Source: Bacteroidales bacterium (GTDB lineage: Bacteria; Bacteroidota; Bacteroidia; Bacteroidales; UBA4417). Taken from it: a DNA stretch of 64,000 nt. The DNA is taken from positions 1 to 64,000 of the forward strand of contig JADJHD010000031.1 in the NCBI GenBank assembly GCA_016707705.1, read 5' to 3'. The notes below the pieces were generated by a model that was not told the origin of the DNA, did no database searches, and saw only the letters and a list, made by a program, of their open reading frames with translations. The translations under genes were made by a program, and so were the position numbers. Positions 8,877 through 15,745 of this stretch are shown piece by piece. The stretch's first letter is position 1. The number at the start of each line of letters is the position of its first letter.

Positions 8877-9098
8877 GGCGGAGGATTAGTGTCATCCGTG
8901 TTCTAATTCATGCAAGTAGCACGATTTTAGAACCACAAAGGAAGACAAAAGGAAAAAGACAAAAGACAAAAGGAAAAAGACAAAAGACAAAAGGAAGTTG
9001 TTGGGACTTAGGTAAAGGCCACTAACAACTAAAAACTAAAAACTAACAACTCCTCCTTGCAGGAAACTCCCCTTTGGCAGCCCGAACTTAAACAGACC
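8877..9098 (+). repeat. Dispersed repeat, copy 2, right half
   Basis: The repeat continues after the IS110 element: GGCGGAGGATTAGTGTCATCC, TGTTCTAATTCATGCAAGTAGCACGA, several AGACAAAAGGAAAA words, TTGGGACTTAGGTAAAGGCC, ACTAACAACTAAAAAC words, then CTCCTCCTTGCAGGAAACTCC and CCCGAAC. It corresponds in order to 9951-10216. The remaining spacer to the toxin gene (9099-9181) holds its promoter. Confidence 0.75.
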
Positions 9099-9154
9099 CC
9101 AGATACCTCTGTACAAAAGTTGTGAACAGGTTTACATATAGCGAAACATTTCAT

Positions 9155-9162
9155 TAACTTTG
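9155..9162 (+). promoter_or_regulatory. -7 element of the toxin-antitoxin operon
   Basis: TAACTTTG matches the Bacteroidota TAnnTTTG consensus and lies 19 bases before the toxin ATG. No clear TTG at the usual -33 distance. Confidence 0.45.
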
Positions 9163-9181
9163 TCTTTTTATATCTATTTAT

Positions 9182-9541
9182 ATGTATAAGCTTTTTGATA
9201 TCCTTTTTTTGGATGAGGCATTTGAGTTTTTAAAGAATCTTGAAAGAAAGCAATATGAAAAGGTGCTGTTCAATATTCGTAAAGCTCAGACTGGTCGAGA
9301 GCCGGAACTGTTTAAGAAACTCAGGAGTGAAATCTGGGAGTTCAGAACAGCATATCAGGGAATACAGTACAGATTGCTGGCATTTTGGGATAAATCGGGA
9401 AATGAGAAGACGCTGGTGATTTGTACGCATGGATTTGTAAAAAAGAGCAGCAAATTGCCGGAAAGAGAATTGGAGAAGGCGATTCAAATGAGGGCGCGAT
9501 ATTTTATCGACAAACAACTGTCTAATTCGAAAAGGAAATGA
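9182..9541 (+). CDS. higB: HigB-type (RelE superfamily, Gp49-like) toxin
   Basis: A 119-residue toxin of the phage-derived Gp49-like/HigB family, which act as ribosome-dependent mRNA interferases. Family signs are the opening helix pair (FLDEAFEFLKNLERKQYEKV), the LFKKLRSEIWEFRT segment and the beta hairpin YRLLAFWDKSG-EKTLVICTHGFVKKSSKLP with its conserved HGF-KK-K-P motif. The ATG of the antitoxin overlaps its stop (ATGA, 9538-9541). The order is toxin first, as in higBA. It sits between two copies of the dispersed repeat. Confidence 0.88.
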   Translation: MYKLFDILFLDEAFEFLKNLERKQYEKVLFNIRKAQTGREPELFKKLRSEIWEFRTAYQGIQYRLLAFWDKSGNEKTLVICTHGFVKKSSKLPERELEKAIQMRARYFIDKQLSNSKRK

Positions 9542-9846
9542 AAACACATACTATTGACGAGGTTCAGGATCAATTAATTGGGAGGGTTGGCACGGTTGAG
9601 CGTGACAGGTTTGAGTATGAATTGCAGGTGGAGATGATCGGACAGGTTATCAAACAAACCCGAAGGGAGCGCAATATGACGCAGGCTGATCTGGGGCAAC
9701 TGCTTGGTGTTAAGAAATCTCAGATCTCCAGATTGGAGAGTAATGCAAGCAATATTACAATTGGTAATTTATTGCGGATATTTTCTGCCCTTCAGGCCAA
9801 AGTGAAAATTCATGTGGAGTTGCCGCAACTTGAGATTGAAATTTGA
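9538..9846 (+). CDS. higA: HigA-type antitoxin, XRE helix-turn-helix
   Basis: A 102-residue antitoxin with an XRE-family helix-turn-helix at about 40-95 (IKQTRRERNMTQADLGQLLG, KSQISRLESNASNITIGNLL). The family neutralises HigB by direct binding and represses the operon through the HTH; the operator is not visible by eye. Residues 1-35 may form a toxin-contacting helix. It is translationally coupled to the toxin gene by a 4-bp overlap and directly followed by dispersed repeat copy 3. Confidence 0.88.
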   Translation: MKTHTIDEVQDQLIGRVGTVERDRFEYELQVEMIGQVIKQTRRERNMTQADLGQLLGVKKSQISRLESNASNITIGNLLRIFSALQAKVKIHVELPQLEIEI

Positions 9847-9848
9847 GA

Positions 9849-10216
9849 ATGGTGGAGATTGTGCAAGTAGCAAAAGGTTTCTCGCAGATAAAAGCAGATG
9901 ATTAGCTGATTAGCGCTGATTTATCAGTGTAAATCTGTCCGCCAGCTGGCGGATTAGTGTCATCCGTGTTCTAATTCTTGCAGGTAGCACGATTTAGAAC
10001 CACTAAAGAAGATAAAAGGAAAAAGACAAAAGACAAAAGGAAGAAGAAAAAGACAAAAGAGGGGCGTTGAGACCTCAGTACAGGCTACTAACAACTCCCA
10101 AGGCACGAATTGGCAAATGAACAGAAGACATGCAGAAGGCAGAAATCCAACTATCAACTCCTCCCTGCAGGAAACTCCCCTTTGGCACCCGAACCCCGAA
10201 CCCCGAACTTTGAACT
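9849..10216 (+). repeat. Dispersed repeat, copy 3 (intact)
   Basis: This fills the gap between the antitoxin gene and the DUF6157 gene and represents the uninterrupted form of copy 2. The left module has GATTGTGCAAGTAGCAAAAG and CTCGCAGATAAAAGCAGAT. The perfect 16-bp palindrome TCCGCCAGCTGGCGGA is at 9938-9953. Then come GTGTTCTAATTCTTGCAGG, AGACAAAAG words, ACAACTCC, TGCAGGAAACTCCCCTTTGG and CCCGAACCCCGAAC. Its central CT is the position at which IS110 entered copy 2. Confidence 0.75.
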
Positions 10217-10220
10217 TATG

Positions 10221-10637
10221 CTACCGCGAGGACTTCATCCCTTTGATCTGCTGAAGGCCGGAATCGGAAGAGAAATGAAGATACTCAGGTGAGTTGATGG
10301 GATAGAGGGCGACTTTGCCCTGTTCGTTATGATGAATGCCCCAGCCGTAGGATTTGACGAGGGGGGAGCAGCGGAGGCAGGGCTGTCCCTTGGAGAAGAA
10401 ACGCTGCCTTTCAAGTTCCTTTTCATGAGCGGGGATTTCCTGCTTTATGGAATGCACCTCGAACATCACTTCATCAGAAGTGTACTGGTAGGGATTCTCA
10501 AAAATCATCTCAAACTGAAGACTGGCAACGGTTTGCTGTCCTGATTTCGGGAGCGGGGCAATACCCTTATCTGCTTTGGTATCAGCAGAAGCCTGTATGA
10601 AACTGTTCTGATAGTTGGTGCTGTGGGTCTTCTCCAT
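10221..10637 (-). CDS. DUF6157 family protein
   Basis: A 138-residue cytoplasmic protein resembling the DUF6157 family: an opening HSTNYQNSFIQASADTKADK, a central LQFEMIFENPYQYTSDEVMFEVH, and the Cys-containing RQRFFSKGQPCLRCSPLVKSYGWGIHHNEQGKVALY. Its function is unknown. The start was set at 10637 (MEKTHSTNYQ); the frame stays open upstream but would run through the neighbouring VOC gene. It lies 32 bp after that gene and the two are probably co-transcribed. Confidence 0.75.
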   Translation of the reverse strand: MEKTHSTNYQNSFIQASADTKADKGIAPLPKSGQQTVASLQFEMIFENPYQYTSDEVMFEVHSIKQEIPAHEKELERQRFFSKGQPCLRCSPLVKSYGWGIHHNEQGKVALYPINSPEYLHFSSDSGLQQIKGMKSSR

Positions 10638-10669
10638 AAAATTGAAATCGATTGATGGAATGCAGATTA

Positions 10670-11170
10670 TCAGCCTTTGTAAGCCTTCTCCAGATCTGCA
10701 ATAATGATTTTCTTCATGGGAAACATGGCTTTCATAACGCGCTGTGAACGAATGGGATCGGGATCGGACATGAAAGTGATGAATTCCTTCGGAATGATCT
10801 GCCATGAAAGTCCAAACTTATCCTTAAGCCATCCGCATGAACTCTCCATTCCTCCTTCTGACAGCTTGTTCCAGTAATAATCAGTTTCTTCCTGTCCTTC
10901 ACAGCTTACCTGGAATGAGATGGCTTCAGTGAAATTAAAGAGTGGTCCGCCATTAAGTCCGGTGAAGGTGAGTCCGCCGATGCGAAACACAACTGTCATG
11001 ACTGTACCTTCTTCCTTCTGGTGGAACTCCTTGCCTTCTTTGCCGAAACGGGTAACGTTCAGGACTTCAGAATCGGGGAAAATGGAGGTATAGAATTCAG
11101 CGGCTTCTTCTGCCTGACTATTGAACCATAGACATGGAGTAATCTTACCGGAATGTGATATTGTGCTCAT
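10670..11170 (-). CDS. VOC family protein, PhnB/3-dmu-9_3-mt type
   Basis: A 166-residue glyoxalase/bleomycin-resistance fold protein of the PhnB-like group: ITPCLWFNSQAEEAAEFYTS at the start, FRIGGLTFTGLNGGP, an ISFQVSCEGQEETDYYWNKL motif, and GLSWQIIPKEF. The family is often wrongly called 3-demethylubiquinone methyltransferase; the true activity is unknown. It is followed at 32 bp by the DUF6157 gene. No membrane segment or signal peptide. Confidence 0.87.
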   Translation of the reverse strand: MSTISHSGKITPCLWFNSQAEEAAEFYTSIFPDSEVLNVTRFGKEGKEFHQKEEGTVMTVVFRIGGLTFTGLNGGPLFNFTEAISFQVSCEGQEETDYYWNKLSEGGMESSCGWLKDKFGLSWQIIPKEFITFMSDPDPIRSQRVMKAMFPMKKIIIADLEKAYKG

Positions 11171-11279
11171 GGAGTAGGGGTTAGAGGTTGGTTTTTGGGA
11201 AATTCCCTTTGCTTGGCAGTTTACAAGTAACTACTAATTAACCTTTGATGAGCAGAAAAGTTCAGGTACAAAATCTGTT

Positions 11280-12122
11280 TTAACGCCTTCTTTTCCTTTT
11301 GAAAATATTTGGTCCGGAATCGGCAAGGGTAAACTTTATTGGCATATTGAATTCAACTTTTGCCGGTACACCGTCCACTTTTCCCGGAATCCAGGCGGGC
11401 ATCAGGTGCATCACACGCAGGGCTTCATTATTGAGGGATTCATGAACACCCCTGATGATATTGATATTGGAGAGCTTGCCGTTTTTCAGTACTGTGAAGT
11501 TGACATAGACTGTTCCCTGTATCCCAGCTTCCCTGGCGTACTGAGGATATACTACATTCTTGATCAGGAAGTCAATCCTTGCCTGGTCGCCGCCCTTGTA
11601 TATGGGTATCGTCATGAATTCGAACCAGGTGGTGTCGCTGCCATCAATTCCGAAGCATTTTTTATCTACCACTTCATCGTCCTTGTATCTGTCTTTTCTC
11701 TTGAGACTGCCATCGGGATAGTATACAAGAAAAGGGCCTTCAAGTTTTCCTTCGGGATTGTAAGTATGAACTGTTTTAAGGATTCCTTCCTGCTGATAGG
11801 TTTTCCATTCACCTACTTTCTTGCTCTTTTTGTAGTTGCCTTCTTCTGTGATTATTCCTTCCTTGCTGTAATATTTGAATAGCCCCATCCGAACGAGGGA
11901 ATCGCGATACAGACTGTGTCCACGCATCTGAATTTCTCCGCTGGGGTAAAAGTCCTCTACCAGGAACATGTCGGTTTCCGGGGTGTAAACTCTGAGAAAT
12001 GATGCGTTTCCGCGTGTTGTCTTTCCGCCCCATTTATTGATAAATATAGTGTCTTGTGCGAGGGAATAAATTGTGGATGTCAATAAGAACGATAGAATCA
12101 GGATTGCTTTGATTGCTTTCAT
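11280..12122 (-). CDS. TonB C-terminal domain protein with MORN/YwqK-like repeats, paralogue 1
   Basis: A secreted or periplasmic 280-residue protein. A signal peptide (about 1-22, ILSFLLTSTIYSLAQ) is followed by MORN/YwqK-like repeats (about 45-160, such as GEWKTYQQEGILKTV and GPFLVYYPDGSLKRKDRYK) and a TonB C-terminal domain (about 185-270, YPQYAREAGIQGTVYVNFTV). It has no membrane anchor after the signal peptide, so it differs from energy-coupling TonB. The start at 12122 (MKAIKAILIL) gives a good signal peptide; an ATG at 12161 is also in frame. The next gene upstream is a close duplicate. Function unknown. Confidence 0.78.
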   Translation of the reverse strand: MKAIKAILILSFLLTSTIYSLAQDTIFINKWGGKTTRGNASFLRVYTPETDMFLVEDFYPSGEIQMRGHSLYRDSLVRMGLFKYYSKEGIITEEGNYKKSKKVGEWKTYQQEGILKTVHTYNPEGKLEGPFLVYYPDGSLKRKDRYKDDEVVDKKCFGIDGSDTTWFEFMTIPIYKGGDQARIDFLIKNVVYPQYAREAGIQGTVYVNFTVLKNGKLSNINIIRGVHESLNNEALRVMHLMPAWIPGKVDGVPAKVEFNMPIKFTLADSGPNIFKRKRRR

Positions 12123-12213
12123 ATTGGTGTATTGAAGATTGTGCAATAATTTTTTAGCCACGAATGCACGAATGAATACGAATGGTCGGGTAACAGGGTG
12201 GAGCTATCTGATT

Positions 12214-13056
12214 CTAATGCCTGTTTTTCTTTTGATAACGGGTTGGTCCGGAATCTCCAAGAGAGAATCTCACCGGTAGATTGAATTCAACATTTACTAA
12301 TTCTCCGTCCATTTTCCCGGGGATCCAGTCGGGCATTAACTGGACCACCCGCATGGCTTCATTGTCGAGTGATTCATGAATACCTCTTAATATTCTGATG
12401 TTGGAGAGCTTACCGCTTTTCTGCACTATGAAGTTGACGTAAACAGTTCCTTGCAGCCCTGCTTCCCTTGCATATTGCGGATAGGTGATATTGGCGTTAA
12501 CGAAATCAACCCGAGCCCTGTCACCTCCAATAAATGTTGGATAGGATAAATATTCAAACCAGGCTGTATCACTGCCATCAATTCCGAAGCATTTTTTATC
12601 TACCACTTCATCGTCCTTGTATCTGTCTTGTCTCTTCAGACTTCCATTAGGATAATACACCAGGAAAGGGCCGTCTTGTTTTCCTTCGGAATTATAATTC
12701 TCAACTATTTTCAGTATTCCTCCCTCCCGATAGGTTTTCCATTCACCGACTTGTCTGTTCCTTTCAAAACTGCCTTCGTTGGTGATTTTTCCTTCCTTGC
12801 TGTAATATTTGAATGGCCCCATTCTAATCAGGGTGTCACCATATTGACTATGCCCATGCATATTAATTTCTCCGCTGAGATAAAAGTCCTGAACCATGAA
12901 CATATCTGCTTCCGGGGTATAAAGTCGAAGATATTCGGCATTCTCACGGGTTGTTTTCCAACCACGGTTGTTTATAAATATGGTGTCCTGTGCGAGGGAA
13001 TAAATTGTGGATGTCAATAAGAACGATAGAATCAGGATTGCTTTGGTTGCTTTCAT
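12214..13056 (-). CDS. TonB C-terminal domain protein with MORN/YwqK-like repeats, paralogue 2
   Basis: The tandem paralogue of the preceding gene, also 280 residues and with the same plan. The signal peptide is nearly identical (MKATKAILILSFLLTSTIYS), followed by MORN/YwqK-like repeats (GEWKTYREGGILKIVENYN, GPFLVYYPNGSLKRQDRYK) and a TonB C-terminal domain (YPQYAREAGLQGTVYVNFIV). The leader regions are duplicated too: both start codons are preceded on the coding strand by the same words (CATTCGTGGCTAA, TTGCACAATCTTCAATACACC). The duplication therefore covers about 930 bp including the promoter. The first two thirds are more alike than the C-terminal parts. Confidence 0.78.
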   Translation of the reverse strand: MKATKAILILSFLLTSTIYSLAQDTIFINNRGWKTTRENAEYLRLYTPEADMFMVQDFYLSGEINMHGHSQYGDTLIRMGPFKYYSKEGKITNEGSFERNRQVGEWKTYREGGILKIVENYNSEGKQDGPFLVYYPNGSLKRQDRYKDDEVVDKKCFGIDGSDTAWFEYLSYPTFIGGDRARVDFVNANITYPQYAREAGLQGTVYVNFIVQKSGKLSNIRILRGIHESLDNEAMRVVQLMPDWIPGKMDGELVNVEFNLPVRFSLGDSGPTRYQKKNRH

Positions 13057-13136
13057 AGGGGTGTATTGAAGATTGTGCAATTATTTTATTAGCCACGAAT
13101 GCACGAATGGAGACGAATGGTCTCAACTGAAGGGAG

Positions 13137-15167
13137 TTAATTTACGGTGATATTTTCGTAGCGGGGGTATTTGACTGAGTAATTGTAGGTCAGGACCTTC
13201 TTTTCACCGGGGGTGAGTTTAAGTTCCCAGCGGATCGCGCCTGTAAGTTCAGTAACCGTGGCATCTGTGATCTTTGGAGCTTCAACCTCAATGGACTTCC
13301 TCATAGAAATTGGGTACTGGTCATCAATGATGATTTTAATATCGCTGCTTTTATTATTCCTTACGGTGATAATCCAGCCGATATCTTCCTTAACGGTTGA
13401 GCCGATGAATCGCTTGTCGTTCTTCTCCTTGTTGCCTTCCCTGCTGACAGTAATATTATTGTCGCGGCCCAGTGAAAGTACCAGGGTATCACTGGTAATA
13501 TCTGCATCAATTTTCGACTCCCCGCTGAATGTGCCCTGATAGTAAATGTTCACCTTCCCCGGCATCAGGTTCAGCGACGACCAGTCGGGAACCAGCGCAG
13601 TGAGAAATACATCATTGTCGATTTTCGGAATGGCATGGTACTCATAATCAACCGGGACGCTGCTTTGCTTGATCTTTACATTATAGTCTTCACCATCAGC
13701 GGGAATGGTGTAGGGCTGATCTATTTCGTACTCAAGATTGGTGACGGTAGTCCTGAGGGAAGAGGAGAAATAATTGGTAATGATTTCCTGCTTTACCGGA
13801 ATCTCATAGGTGTTATATCCACTTTTGGAACCCCTCATATTTCCATTCCCTGTGTTTACCCCGCCAACAGTCGTTGCTGTTGAACTTGCGGAGCGGGACG
13901 GCATTTTGAGTATTTCTTCAGAACTAACATTTGCTCCTGAATATGTATTGTCACGGGACACAAGTGGAACTTTATAATCTAACACCTCGTAGCTTTGAAG
14001 TTCAACGGAAGTTGCCTCCATTGCGATATCAAGAAATTCAATTCTTGCACTTCTGATTACAACTCCCCTGATCAAAGTGGGCTTGTAGCCGACAAAGCTG
14101 GCTTTCAGATCATATTTTCCGGGGCTTACCGGTCTAAAGCTATAATTGCCATCCATATCAGAGGTACAGCCCATCTTTTGCCTGCCATCCTGTTCAAGAA
14201 TAATATTGCAGAAGGGGATAGGCTCCTTGGTACTGTTGTCCCTGACCATACCCTTTAGTGCTCCGTCTTCGCCTGTTACATCTGTTGATAGGAGGGCTGT
14301 GGCGGCTGCTCCCAGATACCATGTATCCATAACGGGCAATTTGCCACTTAAGGATGGATTGGCTGTTGAGAGTTTCAGCTTTACATTCTTCCATTCCTCA
14401 CCCGAAGACTGGAAAACATTGGCGTTGTAGTCGATGAGCAATGGTTTGCTGACATCATCCACCCTGAAATCATAAAGAGGGCTCCAGCCAGCATTAGGCA
14501 CATAATAGCTGAATTCAACCACTGTATCAGCAGTCTTTTTGCAGTCAACCAGCACCAGCATCTCAGAGTAGCTTTGCTTCTGATCTTCCCGGGCCAGTTT
14601 ATTAATGGCATTGTAGAGTTCCTGCCGGGTTGCGGTATTAGCCTCCAGTTCGGTTTCCAGCTTAAGCTTCGAGGCTTTTATTTCATTGAGACGAAGGCGG
14701 TAGAAATCGGCAGCCTCCCTGATTTCGGCTATGGTAGCTCCTTTGGTTTCGGAGCCGAGCTTTGAATTGGCCAGCAGCAGCTTCTCCTCCTGATCAAAAA
14801 CATTGATCTTATTATTGAGTTCCTTGATGTTGAGATCGAGGACCTTGATTTTATCCCTCAAAGCCTTCTCCTTTGGCTCCTTACTGACATATTTTGGTTC
14901 AGTGAGCTGATGTTTTACTGAAAGGGTGGTGCAGAAGGGAATTCCCTGGACCTGAACACTTCCGGCACTCAAAGTAGTCGGCAATCCGCCCATGAGAAGC
15001 AGTTTTTTGCCTTTTTGCAGCTTCACTTTCCCCTTGCGGGTAACCTGTGCGCCTTTGGAGAATACGGTAACCTTGGTGACTGTGGAGGTGACCAGAAGAG
15101 TGTCGGCATTTTGTGCATACGATTGAATCATCAAAAGCATTGCAGCAAAGAGAAGGAGCTTTTTCAT
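13137..15167 (-). CDS. MuiA-like protein (DUF4140/DUF4139) with inserted CarboxypepD_reg domain
   Basis: A 676-residue secreted protein: signal peptide (1-18, SYAQ), DUF4140 (about 28-125, VTKVTVFSKGAQVTRKG), a coiled coil (about 95-195, with LDLNIKELNNKINVFDQEEK), then DUF4139 to the C-terminus (for example VEFSYYVPNAGWSPLYDFRV and LTPGEKKVLTYNYSVKYP). Between the two halves of DUF4139 (about 300-385) is a CarboxypepD_reg-like domain (LKGMVRDNSTKEPIPFCNI, GKYDLKASFVGYKP), followed by a low-complexity link. The family name mucoidy inhibitor A is historical; the function is unknown. Confidence 0.85.
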   Translation of the reverse strand: MKKLLLFAAMLLMIQSYAQNADTLLVTSTVTKVTVFSKGAQVTRKGKVKLQKGKKLLLMGGLPTTLSAGSVQVQGIPFCTTLSVKHQLTEPKYVSKEPKEKALRDKIKVLDLNIKELNNKINVFDQEEKLLLANSKLGSETKGATIAEIREAADFYRLRLNEIKASKLKLETELEANTATRQELYNAINKLAREDQKQSYSEMLVLVDCKKTADTVVEFSYYVPNAGWSPLYDFRVDDVSKPLLIDYNANVFQSSGEEWKNVKLKLSTANPSLSGKLPVMDTWYLGAAATALLSTDVTGEDGALKGMVRDNSTKEPIPFCNIILEQDGRQKMGCTSDMDGNYSFRPVSPGKYDLKASFVGYKPTLIRGVVIRSARIEFLDIAMEATSVELQSYEVLDYKVPLVSRDNTYSGANVSSEEILKMPSRSASSTATTVGGVNTGNGNMRGSKSGYNTYEIPVKQEIITNYFSSSLRTTVTNLEYEIDQPYTIPADGEDYNVKIKQSSVPVDYEYHAIPKIDNDVFLTALVPDWSSLNLMPGKVNIYYQGTFSGESKIDADITSDTLVLSLGRDNNITVSREGNKEKNDKRFIGSTVKEDIGWIITVRNNKSSDIKIIIDDQYPISMRKSIEVEAPKITDATVTELTGAIRWELKLTPGEKKVLTYNYSVKYPRYENITVN

Positions 15168-15745
15168 GGGAATTGATTTTGAAATAATGCTGAGAGATAG
15201 GGTGAAATTATTGATTTGATGTAAAAGAATTCAGAATACAGAAGTCAGAAGCCAGAATGGTTAAAAATTAACAATTGGTTCGAGAATTTTTTTGTCCACC
15301 CAAACGAATGAATTCTGTTCGCCAGCTAGCTTTTGAATTCTAATTCCTGTCCGCCAGCCATCGGATGATTCCTGCCTTCTAAATTCTGTCCGCCAGCTGG
15401 CGGACGAATTCTAATTCTAAATTCTGACTTCTGGCTTCTGGCTCCTGAATTCTTCCCGCCCATTCGAATGACTTCTGTAGTTAAAAAGCAGTAATGAGAA
15501 TACCTAAAACAGTACATTCTTAAATGAAATACTGATACAAATATACGAAGAGGCGGAGGTAAATCAAAGAGAAATTTGTTTTTCCATGCAGCTTTCATGA
15601 AACCTTAACAATGACTTGCAGGTATAATATCTCTAAACTGAATCTGCTTCCTGAAAAATCATTCTGATTTGCCTGATAACAGATAATCCGGATTTCTGCT
15701 CTTTTGCAAAATTCCCTACCTTTGCAGCCCTTAAAACGAGAAGTT
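15168..15745. repeat. Intergenic repeat cluster with inverted arms and REP-like palindrome
   Basis: A 578-bp gap without genes. Near-complementary arms at 15227-15258 (GAATTCAGAATACAGAAGTC and onward) and 15421-15454 (ATTCTGACTTCTGGCTTC and onward) enclose degenerate TTCTAATTCT words and three forms of the GTCCGCCAGC repeat, of which GTCCGCCAGCTGGCGGAC at 15388-15405 is a perfect 18-bp palindrome. The part after 15600 is ordinary spacer with the pheT promoter. Confidence 0.7.
15717..15724 (+). promoter_or_regulatory. -7 element before pheT
   Basis: TACCTTTG fits the TAnnTTTG consensus, 21 bases before the pheT ATG; no clear TTG at the optimal distance upstream. Confidence 0.5.

Noticed and set aside
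4401..10216. Prophage or integrative element spanning the accessory island
   Set aside because: No integrase, structural, or conjugation genes, and no attachment-site duplication at a tRNA; only IS110, toxin-antitoxin and the ATPase pair are present.
10638..10805. N-terminal extension of the DUF6157 frame up to 10805
   Set aside because: It runs through the VOC gene in another frame; the family-like sequence starts at the ATG of 10637.
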